NCBI GenBank assembly: GCA_039808645.1
Contig: JBDHTL010000008.1
Location: 1 to 54,549 of the forward strand
DNA: 54,549 nucleotides
Direction: 5' to 3'
DNA from: JAJXWB01 sp039808645
GTDB lineage: Bacteria > Pseudomonadota > Alphaproteobacteria > Rhizobiales > Beijerinckiaceae
Program-made: the position numbers and the translations under genes
Shown: positions 27,687 through 37,147 of the stretch, piece after piece
Layout: each line of letters starts with the position of its first letter
Numbering within the stretch: the first letter of the stretch is position 1
Notes under the pieces: generated by a model
Told to the model about the DNA's origin: nothing
Database searches by the model: none
The model's input: only the letters and a program-made list of their open reading frames with translations

Positions 27687-27740
27687 TCCCCTTGATCCGT
27701 ATCGGTTGCGCATCCGCGCCGGCTGCGCCAGAAAGACCGT

Positions 27741-28547
27741 ATGACAGCCCAAGATCTCCCCGCCTGGCTGCCGCTGTCGGTCCTCGTCTGGATTGTGCAG
27801 ATGGTCGCCTACCACGGCTTCGGCCTCTGGTTCGAATGGCTCGACCGCACCGGCCGCCTCGCCGACTACAAGACGCGCCCCGTCGATTCATGGACCTACG
27901 CGCAGGTCCTGCCGCGCGTGCTCCTAAATCAGACGTTCATCCTGCTGCCCGCGATGTTCCTGGTGGAAACGGCCGGCCTCGCCTTCGTCGGCCCGGCGCA
28001 TATCACGCCGCTGATGTTCGTCGTCGGCCTGATCGGCATGACCATCGGCCACGATCTCGTGCAATATGTCTCGCACGCCTGGATCCTGCATCGCCCGACG
28101 CTGATGCGCACGCTCGGCCATTCCGTGCATCATTCCACGACCGCGAGCCGGTCGATCAGCGCCTGCTTCATGAGCCCGGCCGATTTCCTCCTGGAGATCG
28201 CCGCGCCCTACCTCCTGCCGCTCATCGCCATCACCGCCATCGGGTCGGCGGGCTCCAGCATCGTCTTTCACGTTTTCGCGGTCACCGCGGGCGCCTTCGG
28301 CGGCGTCTACGAACATTCCGGCTATGATTTCAGCGTGAAACTGGCGAAGAGCGACAATCCGCTCGCCCGCTTCGTCGCCAGCCGAATTTCGAGCAAGGCC
28401 CACGCGGAGCATCACAGCCGCGGCAACGTCTCCTATTCCGACGGTTTCGGCTCGTCGAACATCTGCGACACGGTCTTCAAGACCCGCTGGGACCTTGTGA
28501 CGCCGCGCGAGCGCAAGCGCCGCTCGGAGCAGCAGCAGGGGGCCTGA
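27741..28547 (+). CDS. Sterol desaturase / fatty acid hydroxylase family protein
   Basis: A 268-residue membrane protein with about four hydrophobic segments and the histidine boxes of the di-iron membrane hydroxylases: HDLVQYVSHAWILHR, HSVHHS, and a final HAEHHSRGNVSYSDGF. A conserved tail SSNICDTVFKTRWD follows. These enzymes hydroxylate or desaturate sterols, carotenoids, lipid A or fatty acids in the membrane; the substrate here is unknown. Start ATG 27741 lies 54 nt after udgX, with GAAAGA upstream, so weak co-transcription is possible, though no functional link is evident. Confidence 0.85.
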   Translation: MTAQDLPAWLPLSVLVWIVQMVAYHGFGLWFEWLDRTGRLADYKTRPVDSWTYAQVLPRVLLNQTFILLPAMFLVETAGLAFVGPAHITPLMFVVGLIGMTIGHDLVQYVSHAWILHRPTLMRTLGHSVHHSTTASRSISACFMSPADFLLEIAAPYLLPLIAITAIGSAGSSIVFHVFAVTAGAFGGVYEHSGYDFSVKLAKSDNPLARFVASRISSKAHAEHHSRGNVSYSDGFGSSNICDTVFKTRWDLVTPRERKRRSEQQQGA

Positions 28548-28556
28548 CGGCCTCCC

Positions 28557-28666
28557 GAATCCTTATCCTGAGGAGCGCCTGAAAGGTGCGTCTCGAAGGA
28601 TGGCCAAGCCCCTCCATGGCGACAATGCTTTGAGACGCCTGCTGCGCAGGCCCCTCAGCATGAAGG
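28557..28666. repeat. Interspersed palindromic repeat, copy A (about 110 bp)
   Basis: It contains the half-palindromes ATCCTGAGGAGCG...CGTCTCGAAGGATGG and GAGACGCCTGCTGCGCAGGC...CTCAGCATGAAGG. The same element lies inverted at 48073-48174, with compensating changes in stem regions (for example CTGCTGCGCAG versus GGGCTGCGCCC). This indicates a conserved RNA or DNA fold rather than chance. It fills most of the spacer upstream of dnaN. Confidence 0.8.
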
Positions 28667-28801
28667 CGCGGGTGACGGCGCGCGCCCAATCCACAGATAA
28701 TCCGGCCTTCCCCCGCGCGCCGCTTGCGTCTCTGCTCCGCTCTTGCCAGAGTCTGCGCCCGCTTTGCGGGAGTTTGCTGGTTCGCCGTCGGGATCGGAAG
28801 A

Positions 28802-29920
28802 ATGAAAGTCACCTTGGAAAGAGCGGCCCTGTTGAAGTCGCTCGGGCACGTCCATCGCGTTGTGGAGCGCCGCACGACCATTCCGATCCTGTCCAACGTC
28901 CTTCTGCAGGCCGACGGCCGCAACCTGCGGCTGAAGGCGACCGATCTCGATCTGGAAGTGACGGAAACGGTGGCCGCCGATGTCGGCATGAAGGGCGGCA
29001 CGACCTTGCCGGCGCACACGCTCTACGAGATCGTCCGCAAGCTGCCCGATGGCGCGCAGGTCTCGCTCGACGGGGCGAGCGACGGCGGGCAATTGCTGCT
29101 GAAGTCCGGCCGCTCGCGCTTTACCCTGCAGAGCCTGCCCGAAAGCGACTTTCCCGACATTTCCGCCGGCGAGATGACGCACAAGTTCACGCTCGCCGCC
29201 GGGGACCTGAAGAAGCTGATCGAGAAGACGCAATTCGCCATCTCCAACGAGGAGACGCGCTACTACCTCAACGGCATATTCATGCACACGACCGAGGTGG
29301 ACGGCCATGCTATGCTGCGCGGCGTCGCGACCGACGGCCACCGCCTCGCGCGCGTCGAAATCCCGGCGCCCCAGGGCTCGGCCGGCATGCCCGGCGTCAT
29401 CGTGCCGCGCAAGGCGGTCAACGAGGTGCAGAAGCTGATCGAGGACATCGACGCCGATGTCACGATCGAGCTGTCGGCGAACAAGATCCGCTTCAACTTC
29501 GGCGCGGTCGTGCTGACCTCGAAGCTGATCGACGGCACCTTCCCCGATTACGCGCGCGTCATACCGGCCAACAACGACAAGCGGCTGACCGTCGAGCGTT
29601 CGGATTTCGCCCGCGCCGTCGACCGCGTCTCGACCATTTCCTCCGAGCGCGGCCGCGCGGTGAAGATGGCGCTCGCCGACGGCAAGCTGACGCTGTCGGT
29701 CACCAATCCCGACGCCGGCACGGCGATCGAGGAACTGGAAGTCGATTACGATTCGACCGCGCTCGATATTGGCTTCAACGCCCGCTACCTGCTCGACATC
29801 ACGCAGCAGCTCGATTCGGATACGGCGCTGTTCCGCCTGGCCGACGCGGGCTCGCCTACCATCATCCAGGACCGGGATGGGGCGGCGGCGCTCTACGTGC
29901 TGATGCCGATGCGGGTGTAA
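28802..29920 (+). CDS. dnaN: DNA polymerase III subunit beta (sliding clamp)
   Basis: A 372-residue clamp that encircles DNA as a dimer and tethers polymerase III. The N-terminus MKVTLERAALLKSLGHVHRV followed by VERRTTIPILSNVLLQADG is diagnostic, and the C-terminal VLMPMRV ending is universal for dnaN. Three clamp-fold repeats fill the length. ATG 28802 follows GGAAGA. Neither dnaA nor recF, frequent neighbours, is adjacent; a DNA methyltransferase follows after 55 nt instead. Confidence 0.98.
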   Translation: MKVTLERAALLKSLGHVHRVVERRTTIPILSNVLLQADGRNLRLKATDLDLEVTETVAADVGMKGGTTLPAHTLYEIVRKLPDGAQVSLDGASDGGQLLLKSGRSRFTLQSLPESDFPDISAGEMTHKFTLAAGDLKKLIEKTQFAISNEETRYYLNGIFMHTTEVDGHAMLRGVATDGHRLARVEIPAPQGSAGMPGVIVPRKAVNEVQKLIEDIDADVTIELSANKIRFNFGAVVLTSKLIDGTFPDYARVIPANNDKRLTVERSDFARAVDRVSTISSERGRAVKMALADGKLTLSVTNPDAGTAIEELEVDYDSTALDIGFNARYLLDITQQLDSDTALFRLADAGSPTIIQDRDGAAALYVLMPMRV

Positions 29921-29975
29921 GGCGGGCTGACCTTCCCGGCCGCTTGGCTTAGCCTCGCTCCCGAGAGCGAATCGC

Positions 29976-31127
29976 ATGGCCCAGCCCACCTTTTACGAAT
30001 TTTTCGCCGGCGGCGGCATGGCGCGGGCCGGGCTGGGCCCCGGCTGGCACTGCCTGTTCGCCAATGATTTCGACTCCCGCAAGGCGCGCGCCTATGCGCA
30101 GAACTGGGGCGCGGACGACTTCCGCCTCGAGGACATTCACAGGCTGACGGCCGCCGATCTGCCCGGCCGCGCCGATCTCGCCTGGGCGTCGTTTCCCTGT
30201 CAGGACTTGTCGCTCGCCGGCAATGGCCGGGGGCTCGACGGTGCGCGCTCCGGCGCCTTCTTCGGCCTGGCCGCTTTGATCGCGGCGTTGCGCGAAGAAG
30301 GTCGTGCGCCAAAAATGCTGGCGCTCGAAAATGTCGCGGGACTGCTGACGTCCAATTGCGGCGCGGATTTCGTCGCGCTGTGCCGCGCGCTGCAAAACCT
30401 AGGCTATCGCTTCGGCGCGCTGACGATCGACGCCGCGCATTTCGTCCCGCAATCGCGGCCGCGCCTGTTCGTGATCGCGCTCGACCGCGACATCGCCATT
30501 CCGGCGGCCTGCATCGCGAACGGGCCGTCGCCCGACTGGGCCTCGACGGCGCTTCTGCGCGCCCGCGACAGCCTGCCCGACAATCTGGCCGCGGATTGGC
30601 TGTGGTGGCGCCTCCCGCCGCCGCCGCTGCGCAACGTCGCGCTTGGCGACCTCATCGAAGCGCGCCCGCGCGACGTGGACTGGCTCGATGCGGACAAGGT
30701 GGCGCGGCTCCTCGACCTCATGGCGCCGCGGCATCGCGCGCGCGTCGAGGCGGCGAAAACCTCGGGCGCCCGCATGGTTGGCGCGCTCTATCGGCGCACG
30801 CGGCGCGACGAGAATGGCCATCGCGTGCAGCGCGCCGAAGTGCGCTTCGACGGAATCGCCGGCTGCCTGCGCACGCCGGCCGGCGGATCGAGCCGCCAGT
30901 CGATCCTGGTGGTCGAGCGCGGCCGCGTGCGCGCGCGGCTGCTGTCGGCCCGCGAGGCCGCGCGGCTCATGGGCCTGCCCGAGGATTACCGGCTGCCCAA
31001 AAGCTACACCGACGCCTGCCATCTGCTCGGCGACGGCGTGGTCGCGCCGGTGGTGCGCTTTCTGAGCGAACATCTGCTCGAGGCGCTCGCGGGCGCGGCG
31101 ACCGCGCCGCTGCTGGCGGCGGAATGA
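29976..31127 (+). CDS. DNA (cytosine-5)-methyltransferase
   Basis: A 383-residue C5-cytosine methyltransferase. Motif I is FYEFFAGGGMARAGL. Motif IV is FPCQDLS with the catalytic C75, motif VI is LENV, and motif VIII is PQSRPRLF. The late motifs are RLLSAREAARLMGLPEDYRL and HLLGDGV. The target-recognition region (about residues 200-290) gives no clear specificity. The overlap with vsr (ATGA) implies coupled production with a repair enzyme for deaminated 5-methylcytosine. No restriction endonuclease is adjacent, so it may be an orphan methylase. Confidence 0.93.
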   Translation: MAQPTFYEFFAGGGMARAGLGPGWHCLFANDFDSRKARAYAQNWGADDFRLEDIHRLTAADLPGRADLAWASFPCQDLSLAGNGRGLDGARSGAFFGLAALIAALREEGRAPKMLALENVAGLLTSNCGADFVALCRALQNLGYRFGALTIDAAHFVPQSRPRLFVIALDRDIAIPAACIANGPSPDWASTALLRARDSLPDNLAADWLWWRLPPPPLRNVALGDLIEARPRDVDWLDADKVARLLDLMAPRHRARVEAAKTSGARMVGALYRRTRRDENGHRVQRAEVRFDGIAGCLRTPAGGSSRQSILVVERGRVRARLLSAREAARLMGLPEDYRLPKSYTDACHLLGDGVVAPVVRFLSEHLLEALAGAATAPLLAAE

Positions 31128-31543
31128 AACGCGCGAAGCGAAAGCCGCCCCCCGACCGCTCCGCCATCATGCGCGCCGTGCCCGGCCGCGACACGTCGGC
31201 GGAAATGAAGGTGCGCCGCCTGCTGCGCCCGATCGCGCCCGGCTATCGCCTGCATCGCAAGGATATTCCCGGTAATCCCGACATCGCCTATGTGGCCAGG
31301 AAAAAGGCGATCTTCGTGCATGGCTGCTTCTGGCACGGCCACGATTGCAGGCGCGGCGCGCGCATGCCGAAGACCAATGCCGACTATTGGCTCGCCAAGA
31401 TCGACCGCAACCGCGCGCGCGACATGAGGCACATGCAGGAATTGGCCGAGCGCGGCTGGCGCACGCTGGTCGTGTGGGAATGCGAGCTTGCCGATGCGGC
31501 CGCGCTCGCGGCGCGCCTGCGCGCCTTCGTCGACGAGGCCTGA
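31124..31543 (+). CDS. vsr: Very short patch repair endonuclease Vsr
   Basis: A 139-residue endonuclease that nicks beside T:G mismatches formed by deamination of 5-methylcytosine. Conserved blocks are MRAVPGRDTSAEMKVRRLL, YRLHRKDIPGNPDI, AIFVHGCFWHGHDC and PKTNADYWLAKIDRN. D53, H66 and H71 keep the spacing of E. coli Vsr D51, H64 and H69, so catalysis should be intact. The start overlaps the methyltransferase stop by 4 nt. Confidence 0.95.
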   Translation: MKRAKRKPPPDRSAIMRAVPGRDTSAEMKVRRLLRPIAPGYRLHRKDIPGNPDIAYVARKKAIFVHGCFWHGHDCRRGARMPKTNADYWLAKIDRNRARDMRHMQELAERGWRTLVVWECELADAAALAARLRAFVDEA

Positions 31544-31660
31544 CGCGCGCCGCGCCCTATCTCTCCGTTCGGGGCGGGTGGTCTTTCCGCAAGAACCTGC
31601 AGGATTTGCGGGATATGATCCAGCGCCGTACCCGATTCTGCCAGCCAAGACGGACCAGAC

Positions 31661-33304
31661 ATGAGCCGCCCCGAAGTTCGCGCAGCCCTCGCCGCGCTCG
31701 AAGACCACCGCCGCGACATCGAAAAGCAGCGCACGATCGATCTGTTCGCCGCCGATCCCGACCGTTTCGCGCGCTTCAGCCTGCGGCTCGACGATTTCCT
31801 GTTCGACTTTTCCAAGCACAAGGCGAATGCCCGCACGATGGAACTGCTTGTCGCGCTCGCCCGCGCCGCGCGGGTCGAGGAACGGCGCGCCGCGCTGTTT
31901 GCCGGCGAGAAGGTCAATCTCACCGAACATCGACCGGCGCTGCACATGGCGCTGCGCAATCTCGATGGCGGCCCGATCCTGGTCGACGGCAAGGACGTCA
32001 TGCCCGAGGTCCGCGACGTGCGCGCGAAGGTCGCGGCCTTTGCGGAAGCCGTGCGCTCCGGCGCCATTCGCGGCGCGCGCGGCGACGCGCTGACCGACAT
32101 CGTCAACATCGGCATCGGCGGTTCTGATCTCGGCCCGGCCATGGCCGTGCGCGCGCTGTCGCCCTTCTGCGCGCCGCACCTGCGGCTGCATTTCGTGTCG
32201 AACGTCGACGGCGCCGATCTCGGCGACACGCTGAAGGGGCTCGATCCGGCCAAAACCCTGTTCATCGTCTCGTCCAAGACCTTCACCACGCAGGAGACGA
32301 TGGCCAATGCCGCGTCCGCGCGAAAATTCGTCGCCGACGCCCTGGGCGATGCGGCGGTCGCGGACCATTTCGCCGCCGTCTCCACGCGGCTCGACAAGGT
32401 CGCCGAATTCGGCATCCGGCCGGATCGCGTCTTCGGCTTCTGGGACTGGGTCGGCGGGCGCTATTCCATGTGGTCGGCCATCGGCCTGTCGCTCGTCATC
32501 GCCATCGGCGCGCAGGGCTTCCAGGAATTCCTGCGCGGCGGGCAGGATATCGACAGGCACTTCGTCTCCGCGCCGCTGGACCAAAACATTCCCGTCGTCA
32601 TGGCGCTTCTCGGAATCTTCAGGCGCAACGTCTGGGGCGAGTCGACCCATGTCGTCATCCCCTACGACCAGCGGCTGGCGCGCTTCCCCGCCTATCTTCA
32701 GCAGCTCGACATGGAATCGAACGGCAAGTCGGTGACGCGCGCCGGCGCGCCGGTCGACATGGCGACCGGCCCGTTCCTGTTCGGCGAGCCCGGCACCAAT
32801 GGCCAGCACGCCTTCTTCCAGCTGCTGCACCAGGGGACCGACATCGCCCCGATCGACTTCCTCGTCGCCGCCGAGCCGACGGACGCCGATCCCGGCCATC
32901 ACGCGCTGCTCGTCGCCAATTGCCTGGCGCAGAGCGAAGCGATGATGCGCGGCCGCTCGCGCGCCGAGGTCGAAGAGATTCTTGGCAAACAGAACCTGTC
33001 GAAGGACGAGATCGCCGCGCTCGCGCCCCACAAGGTTTTCGCCGGGGAGCGGCCGACCTCGACCTTCATGTATCGCCGGCTCGATCCGCGCACGCTCGGT
33101 CGGCTCGTCGCCTGCTACGAGCACAAGGTCTTCGTGCAATCGGTCGTCTGGGACATCAATCCCTTCGACCAGTGGGGCGTCGAACTCGGCAAGGAATTGT
33201 GCAACCGCCTCGCGCCGATCGTGCAGGACGCCTCGAGGCCGACGACCGGTCTGGACGGCTCGACGGCCGGCCTGATCGGATGGCGCAGGACCCTCTCCGG
33301 GTGA
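31661..33304 (+). CDS. pgi: Glucose-6-phosphate isomerase
   Basis: A 547-residue cytosolic enzyme interconverting glucose 6-phosphate and fructose 6-phosphate. Family blocks are visible: IVNIGIGGSDLGPAMAVRAL, FIVSSKTFTTQETMANA, the region GFWDWVGGRYSMWSAIG, ATGPFLFGEPGTNGQHAFFQ, and the C-terminal QSVVWDINPFDQWGVELGK. Length is normal for the long bacterial/eukaryotic form. It lies downstream of vsr with a 117-nt spacer and probably has its own promoter. Confidence 0.97.
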   Translation: MSRPEVRAALAALEDHRRDIEKQRTIDLFAADPDRFARFSLRLDDFLFDFSKHKANARTMELLVALARAARVEERRAALFAGEKVNLTEHRPALHMALRNLDGGPILVDGKDVMPEVRDVRAKVAAFAEAVRSGAIRGARGDALTDIVNIGIGGSDLGPAMAVRALSPFCAPHLRLHFVSNVDGADLGDTLKGLDPAKTLFIVSSKTFTTQETMANAASARKFVADALGDAAVADHFAAVSTRLDKVAEFGIRPDRVFGFWDWVGGRYSMWSAIGLSLVIAIGAQGFQEFLRGGQDIDRHFVSAPLDQNIPVVMALLGIFRRNVWGESTHVVIPYDQRLARFPAYLQQLDMESNGKSVTRAGAPVDMATGPFLFGEPGTNGQHAFFQLLHQGTDIAPIDFLVAAEPTDADPGHHALLVANCLAQSEAMMRGRSRAEVEEILGKQNLSKDEIAALAPHKVFAGERPTSTFMYRRLDPRTLGRLVACYEHKVFVQSVVWDINPFDQWGVELGKELCNRLAPIVQDASRPTTGLDGSTAGLIGWRRTLSG

Positions 33305-33437
33305 TCGGAGGAAATGGATAAATTACGGAAATCAATAAAGGTTCTCCTAACGTAACCCCCGGAGGCGAAAGACATTCGAAACTCTTGGTCCGCATTCTTC
33401 CAGCCGACATCGCGGTTTTCCGGTCGGAAGGCGAACC

Positions 33438-36083
33438 TTGTTCGGATCGAATTTCAGGCGGATCGTCGCTGTCGTACTGACAGCCGCGCTCGCCGTTACC
33501 TGCGTCAGCGCCGCCACGCTCCTCAAGCTGCGCGACAATGCGCTGGCCGACGCCAGGCATGGCGTCGCGAGCCTTGCGGCCATGCTCGCCGAACAGGTGC
33601 AGCAATCCACGCGCGCCGTCGATTTCGCGATCAACGAGGCCGAAGCGGCGCTGGCCGCCGATGGGCCTGGCGTCCCGGCGCCGGAGACCCTGCGCGCCCT
33701 GGCGGCCGCCGCCGACAAGCGCCCGGCGATCGACCTCATCGAAATATACGACGCGGACGGCTTCAGGGTCGCGACGTCGCGCGGCGAGCGTAGGCGGGAG
33801 GGGGCGCGCGATGCGGACGCCGCGGCCGTCGCCGCCGGAGGAGAGGCGCGCGTCCGCGTCGGCCCGCTGCGCGTCAGCGAGACCACCGGCGAACTCGTCA
33901 TCGACGTCTCCAAGCCCGTCGTCGGCGCGCAGGGCGCGTTCGCCGGCGTCGTTCGCGCGCTGGTGAAACCCGCGGCGCTCGTCAGCACCTATTCGCCGAT
34001 CTCCGCCATGCCGGGCCGCAGCTACGCCCTGTTCACGCGCGGCGGGCGCGTGCTAGCGCGCTATCCGGACGGCGTGTCGCTCGCCGCCGGCCAGGCGCTG
34101 CCGAAGACCTCGCCGTTCTACGAGACCGTGGCGGCGGGCGGCAGCGAATACGAAACCCTGAGCGCCTTTGACGGCGAGCCGCGGCTGATCGCGCTCACCC
34201 CCGTGCCGTTCAGCGATTTCATCGTCACCGTGTCGATCCGCAAGAACACCGCGCTGGCGTATTGGCGCGAACAGGCCGTCGTCATCGCGCTGGCGACGAT
34301 CCTCGCTTTCGTGGTCGCCGGCTACCTGCTGCGGGCGCTGCGCGACCAGTTCCGCAGGCTGGCCGACAAGGAGGCGGCGCTGCGCGCCCAGTCGCAGGCG
34401 CTGGAGCTTTCCAACCAGCGCTTCGCGGTCGCGCTCGAAAGCATGTCGCAGGGCCTCGTCGTCTTCGACCGCAAGGCGCGGGTGGTCATCTGCAACGATC
34501 GCTACGCCAGCCTCTATCGTCTCCCGCCCGGGATGATCCGGCCCGGCATGCACGCGCGCGAGGTTCTGCAGCTGCGCGCCGCGCACGGCGTCTTTCCCGG
34601 CGCCTCGTCCGACGCCTACACGCGCGACGCGCTGTCGCGCCGGTTCACCGACCGCCGGGTCGACGTGCTGAACGACGGGCGCTCGATCCTGATCAATCAC
34701 GCGCTGTGCGCCGACGGCGGCATCGTCGTCACCCACGAGGACATTACCGAACGCGAGCAGGCCAACGAACGCATCGCGCACATGGCGATGCACGACGAAC
34801 TGACCGGCCTCGCCAATCGCGCGCTGTTCCTGCATACGCTCGGGCGCCTGCGCGGACAGGTCGGCCGCGACCATGCGGCGCTCGTCGTGATCCTGCTCGA
34901 TCTCGACGACTTCAAGCCGGTCAACGACAGCCAGGGCCATGCGGCCGGCGACAGCATCCTGCGGGAATGCGCGGCGCGCCTGGTCGAGGCCGCGCCGAAC
35001 GCCCAGGTCGTCGCCCGCCTCGGCGGTGATGAATTCGCCATCGCGATGGGCGTGCGCGCGACGGGCGAGCTCGATGCGGACGCCTTGGCCGCCGGCGTCG
35101 TCGCGCGCATTCGCCAGCCATATGCGTGGCAGCGCCAGGTGCTCGAGATCAACGCCTGCGCGGGCGTCGCGATCATCGACGACGCGGCGCTCTCGACCGA
35201 CGACATGCTGCGCCGCGCCGATCTCGCGCTCTACGCCGCCAAGGCGGCGGGCGCGGGCGTGTGCCGCATGTTCGAAGCGCACATGGAGCTCGAGGCGCTC
35301 ACCCAGCGCGCGCTTGCCGCCGATCTCGCGAAAGCCATCGCCGAGGATACGCTCGAACTCGCCTATCAGCCCGTCGTCGACGCCGACACGCTGCAGATCC
35401 GCTATATGGAGGCGCTGCTGCGCTGGCGCCATCCGCAGCTCGGGCCCATTCCGCCCCTGCGCTTCGTGCGCCTCGCCGAAGAGACGCGCCAGATCGTCGA
35501 TCTCGGCCGCTGGGTGCTCGATCGCGCCTGCGCCGACGCCACGAAATGGCCGGAACATGTGGGGGTCGCCGTCAACGTGTCGGCGCTGCAACTCGCCAAT
35601 GGCGATTTCGCGAGCGTCGTGCGCAACGCGCTCGGCCGGGCCGGCCTCGCCGCCGAACGGCTCGAACTGGAGATCACCGAATCCGTCCTGCTGCAGGACA
35701 GGGGCGACGATCTGGCCGCGCTGCGCAGCCTGCGCGACAGCGGCGTCTCGATCGCGCTCGACGATTTCGGCACCGGCTTCGCGTCGATGAGCTATCTGAA
35801 GCGCTTCCCCTTCGACCGCCTGAAGATCGACCGCACCTTCGTCACGGACGCGCCGCGCGACCCTGGTTCGGCGGCGATCGTCGCGGCGACCATCCAGCTC
35901 GCCTGCGCCTACGACATCGAGGTGACCGCCGAGGGCGTCGAGACCTACGAGCAATACCAGGCTCTGCGCGCGGCTGGCGTCAGGCTGATGCAGGGCTATC
36001 TGTTCGGCAGGCCGGAGCGCTTGGCGGACGGCCTGCCGCGGATCGACGCGGCCGTGTCGATTTCGTCGGGAAAGGTCGCCTGA
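33438..36083 (+). CDS. Membrane sensor with Cache-like, PAS, GGDEF and EAL domains
   Basis: An 881-residue cyclic-di-GMP protein. A first helix (about 9-30) and a second (about 279-300, VVIALATILAFVVAGYLLRA) flank a periplasmic region of about 245 residues resembling a Cache sensor. A PAS domain follows (FAVALESMSQGLVVFDRKAR), then GGDEF with intact GGDEF at 529-533 and no obvious RxxD inhibitory site. The EAL domain has E658-A-L, DDFGTGFASMSYL and AEGVET. Both synthesis and breakdown of c-di-GMP look possible. Start is TTG; no strong Shine-Dalgarno sequence is seen. The upstream 133-nt spacer is unusually AT-rich for this window. Confidence 0.9.
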   Translation: MFGSNFRRIVAVVLTAALAVTCVSAATLLKLRDNALADARHGVASLAAMLAEQVQQSTRAVDFAINEAEAALAADGPGVPAPETLRALAAAADKRPAIDLIEIYDADGFRVATSRGERRREGARDADAAAVAAGGEARVRVGPLRVSETTGELVIDVSKPVVGAQGAFAGVVRALVKPAALVSTYSPISAMPGRSYALFTRGGRVLARYPDGVSLAAGQALPKTSPFYETVAAGGSEYETLSAFDGEPRLIALTPVPFSDFIVTVSIRKNTALAYWREQAVVIALATILAFVVAGYLLRALRDQFRRLADKEAALRAQSQALELSNQRFAVALESMSQGLVVFDRKARVVICNDRYASLYRLPPGMIRPGMHAREVLQLRAAHGVFPGASSDAYTRDALSRRFTDRRVDVLNDGRSILINHALCADGGIVVTHEDITEREQANERIAHMAMHDELTGLANRALFLHTLGRLRGQVGRDHAALVVILLDLDDFKPVNDSQGHAAGDSILRECAARLVEAAPNAQVVARLGGDEFAIAMGVRATGELDADALAAGVVARIRQPYAWQRQVLEINACAGVAIIDDAALSTDDMLRRADLALYAAKAAGAGVCRMFEAHMELEALTQRALAADLAKAIAEDTLELAYQPVVDADTLQIRYMEALLRWRHPQLGPIPPLRFVRLAEETRQIVDLGRWVLDRACADATKWPEHVGVAVNVSALQLANGDFASVVRNALGRAGLAAERLELEITESVLLQDRGDDLAALRSLRDSGVSIALDDFGTGFASMSYLKRFPFDRLKIDRTFVTDAPRDPGSAAIVAATIQLACAYDIEVTAEGVETYEQYQALRAAGVRLMQGYLFGRPERLADGLPRIDAAVSISSGKVA

Positions 36084-36140
36084 TCGGATCCGCGTCGGAG
36101 GCGACGCCAGGACCGCGAGGCTGAAGGCTCACGGTCCAGC

Positions 36141-36467
36141 CTATTCGTCCTCGCCGAAGCGGTTGGCGACGAGCGTGGTGATCGCCTCGATCGCCTGTTC
36201 GGCCTGCGCGCCCAGGGCGGCGACCGTGATCGTCGTGCCGATGCCGGCGCCGAGCGTCAGAATGCCCATGATCGACGTGCCGCCGACCGTCTCGCCGCAG
36301 CGCGACACGTAGACGTCGCAGTCGAAATTCTCCACGCACTGCACGAATTTCGCGGTCGCGCGCGCGTGCAGCCCCTTCTTGTTGACGATGGGCATGTCGC
36401 GAACGATCGCGCCCTCCGGGAATTGGGCGACGCCCGAGCAGTCCTCGTCCTGATCTGATCCGCCCAT
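36141..36467 (-). CDS. ptsH: HPr-family phosphocarrier protein
   Basis: A 108-residue phosphocarrier with the phosphorylatable histidine at H34 (KKGLHARATAKFV) and the regulatory serine at S65 (GGTSIMGILTLGAG), the target of HPr kinase. It belongs to a reduced, regulatory PTS typical of Hyphomicrobiales, with no sugar permease in view. ATG 36467 was preferred because GGAA lies about 7 nt upstream; GTG at 36473 overlaps the EIIA stop as GTGA and is an alternative. The N-terminus is longer than usual by about 15-20 residues and rich in acidic residues. Confidence 0.92.
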   Translation of the reverse strand: MGGSDQDEDCSGVAQFPEGAIVRDMPIVNKKGLHARATAKFVQCVENFDCDVYVSRCGETVGGTSIMGILTLGAGIGTTITVAALGAQAEQAIEAITTLVANRFGEDE

Positions 36468-36469
36468 CG

Positions 36470-36871
36470 TCACTTTCCGCTCAGCACGCGACTGGCGATT
36501 TGAATGTACTTGCGGCCGGCGTCCTGCGCCTGCGCGGCGGCCGTCTCGAGATTGCTGTGGTCGCGCACCGAGGCGAGCTTGATCAGCATCGGCAGGTTGA
36601 TGCCCGCCACCACCTCCACCTTGGCGCCGTTCATCACGGAAATGGCGAGATTGGAAGGCGTGCCGCCGAACATGTCTGTGAGCAGGATCACGCCCTGTCC
36701 GGATTCGACCGCGTTCACGGCCGCCATGATGTCGCTGCGCCGCTTCTCCATATCGTCTTCCGCGCCGATGGTGATTGTAGCCAGCTGCTTCTGCGGCCCG
36801 ACGACATGTTCGAGCGCCGCGCGAAACTCAGTAGCCAGGCAACCATGGGTCACGAGGACCATGCCGATCAT
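36470..36871 (-). CDS. PTS EIIA component, mannose family
   Basis: A 133-residue EIIA-Man type protein. The active histidine is in the N-terminal MIGMVLVTHG (H9), and family blocks LLTDMFGGTPSNLAISVM and GINLPMLIKLASVR follow. It takes phosphate from HPr; with no matching sugar permease it probably has a signalling role beside ChvG-ChvI and HprK. It is followed within 3 nt by the HPr gene. A 276-nt spacer separates it from hprK upstream and may hold its promoter. Confidence 0.93.
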   Translation of the reverse strand: MIGMVLVTHGCLATEFRAALEHVVGPQKQLATITIGAEDDMEKRRSDIMAAVNAVESGQGVILLTDMFGGTPSNLAISVMNGAKVEVVAGINLPMLIKLASVRDHSNLETAAAQAQDAGRKYIQIASRVLSGK

Positions 36872-37147
36872 CAGACGTTACCGTTCGTTCGCCGTTGCCG
36901 GAGCCCGCTGCGCGACTGGGACGCGCACGCTGGCCGGAATTGGTTGATTGTCTCTTCGCCGCCGGGCTCGCTCCGCCTGCGCTGGGAAAATGAAACCCGT
37001 CGTATACGCATCGAGCGCGCTCAATAGCTCCTGAAGCGGTCGCCTGGGGCGCAAGCCCCCGACCCGCGCGACCGCGCCGTGCAGCGGGCGGCCATTTTGT
37101 GCGTTGCGGCGCGCTTGGCAAGCGAAATGCGCGCGCAGACGGCTATT

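Noticed and set aside
33305..33437. Possible riboswitch or small RNA in the AT-rich spacer before the GGDEF-EAL gene
   Set aside because: No known riboswitch core (for example a GEMM-type fold) or clear stem with conserved loop could be recognised.
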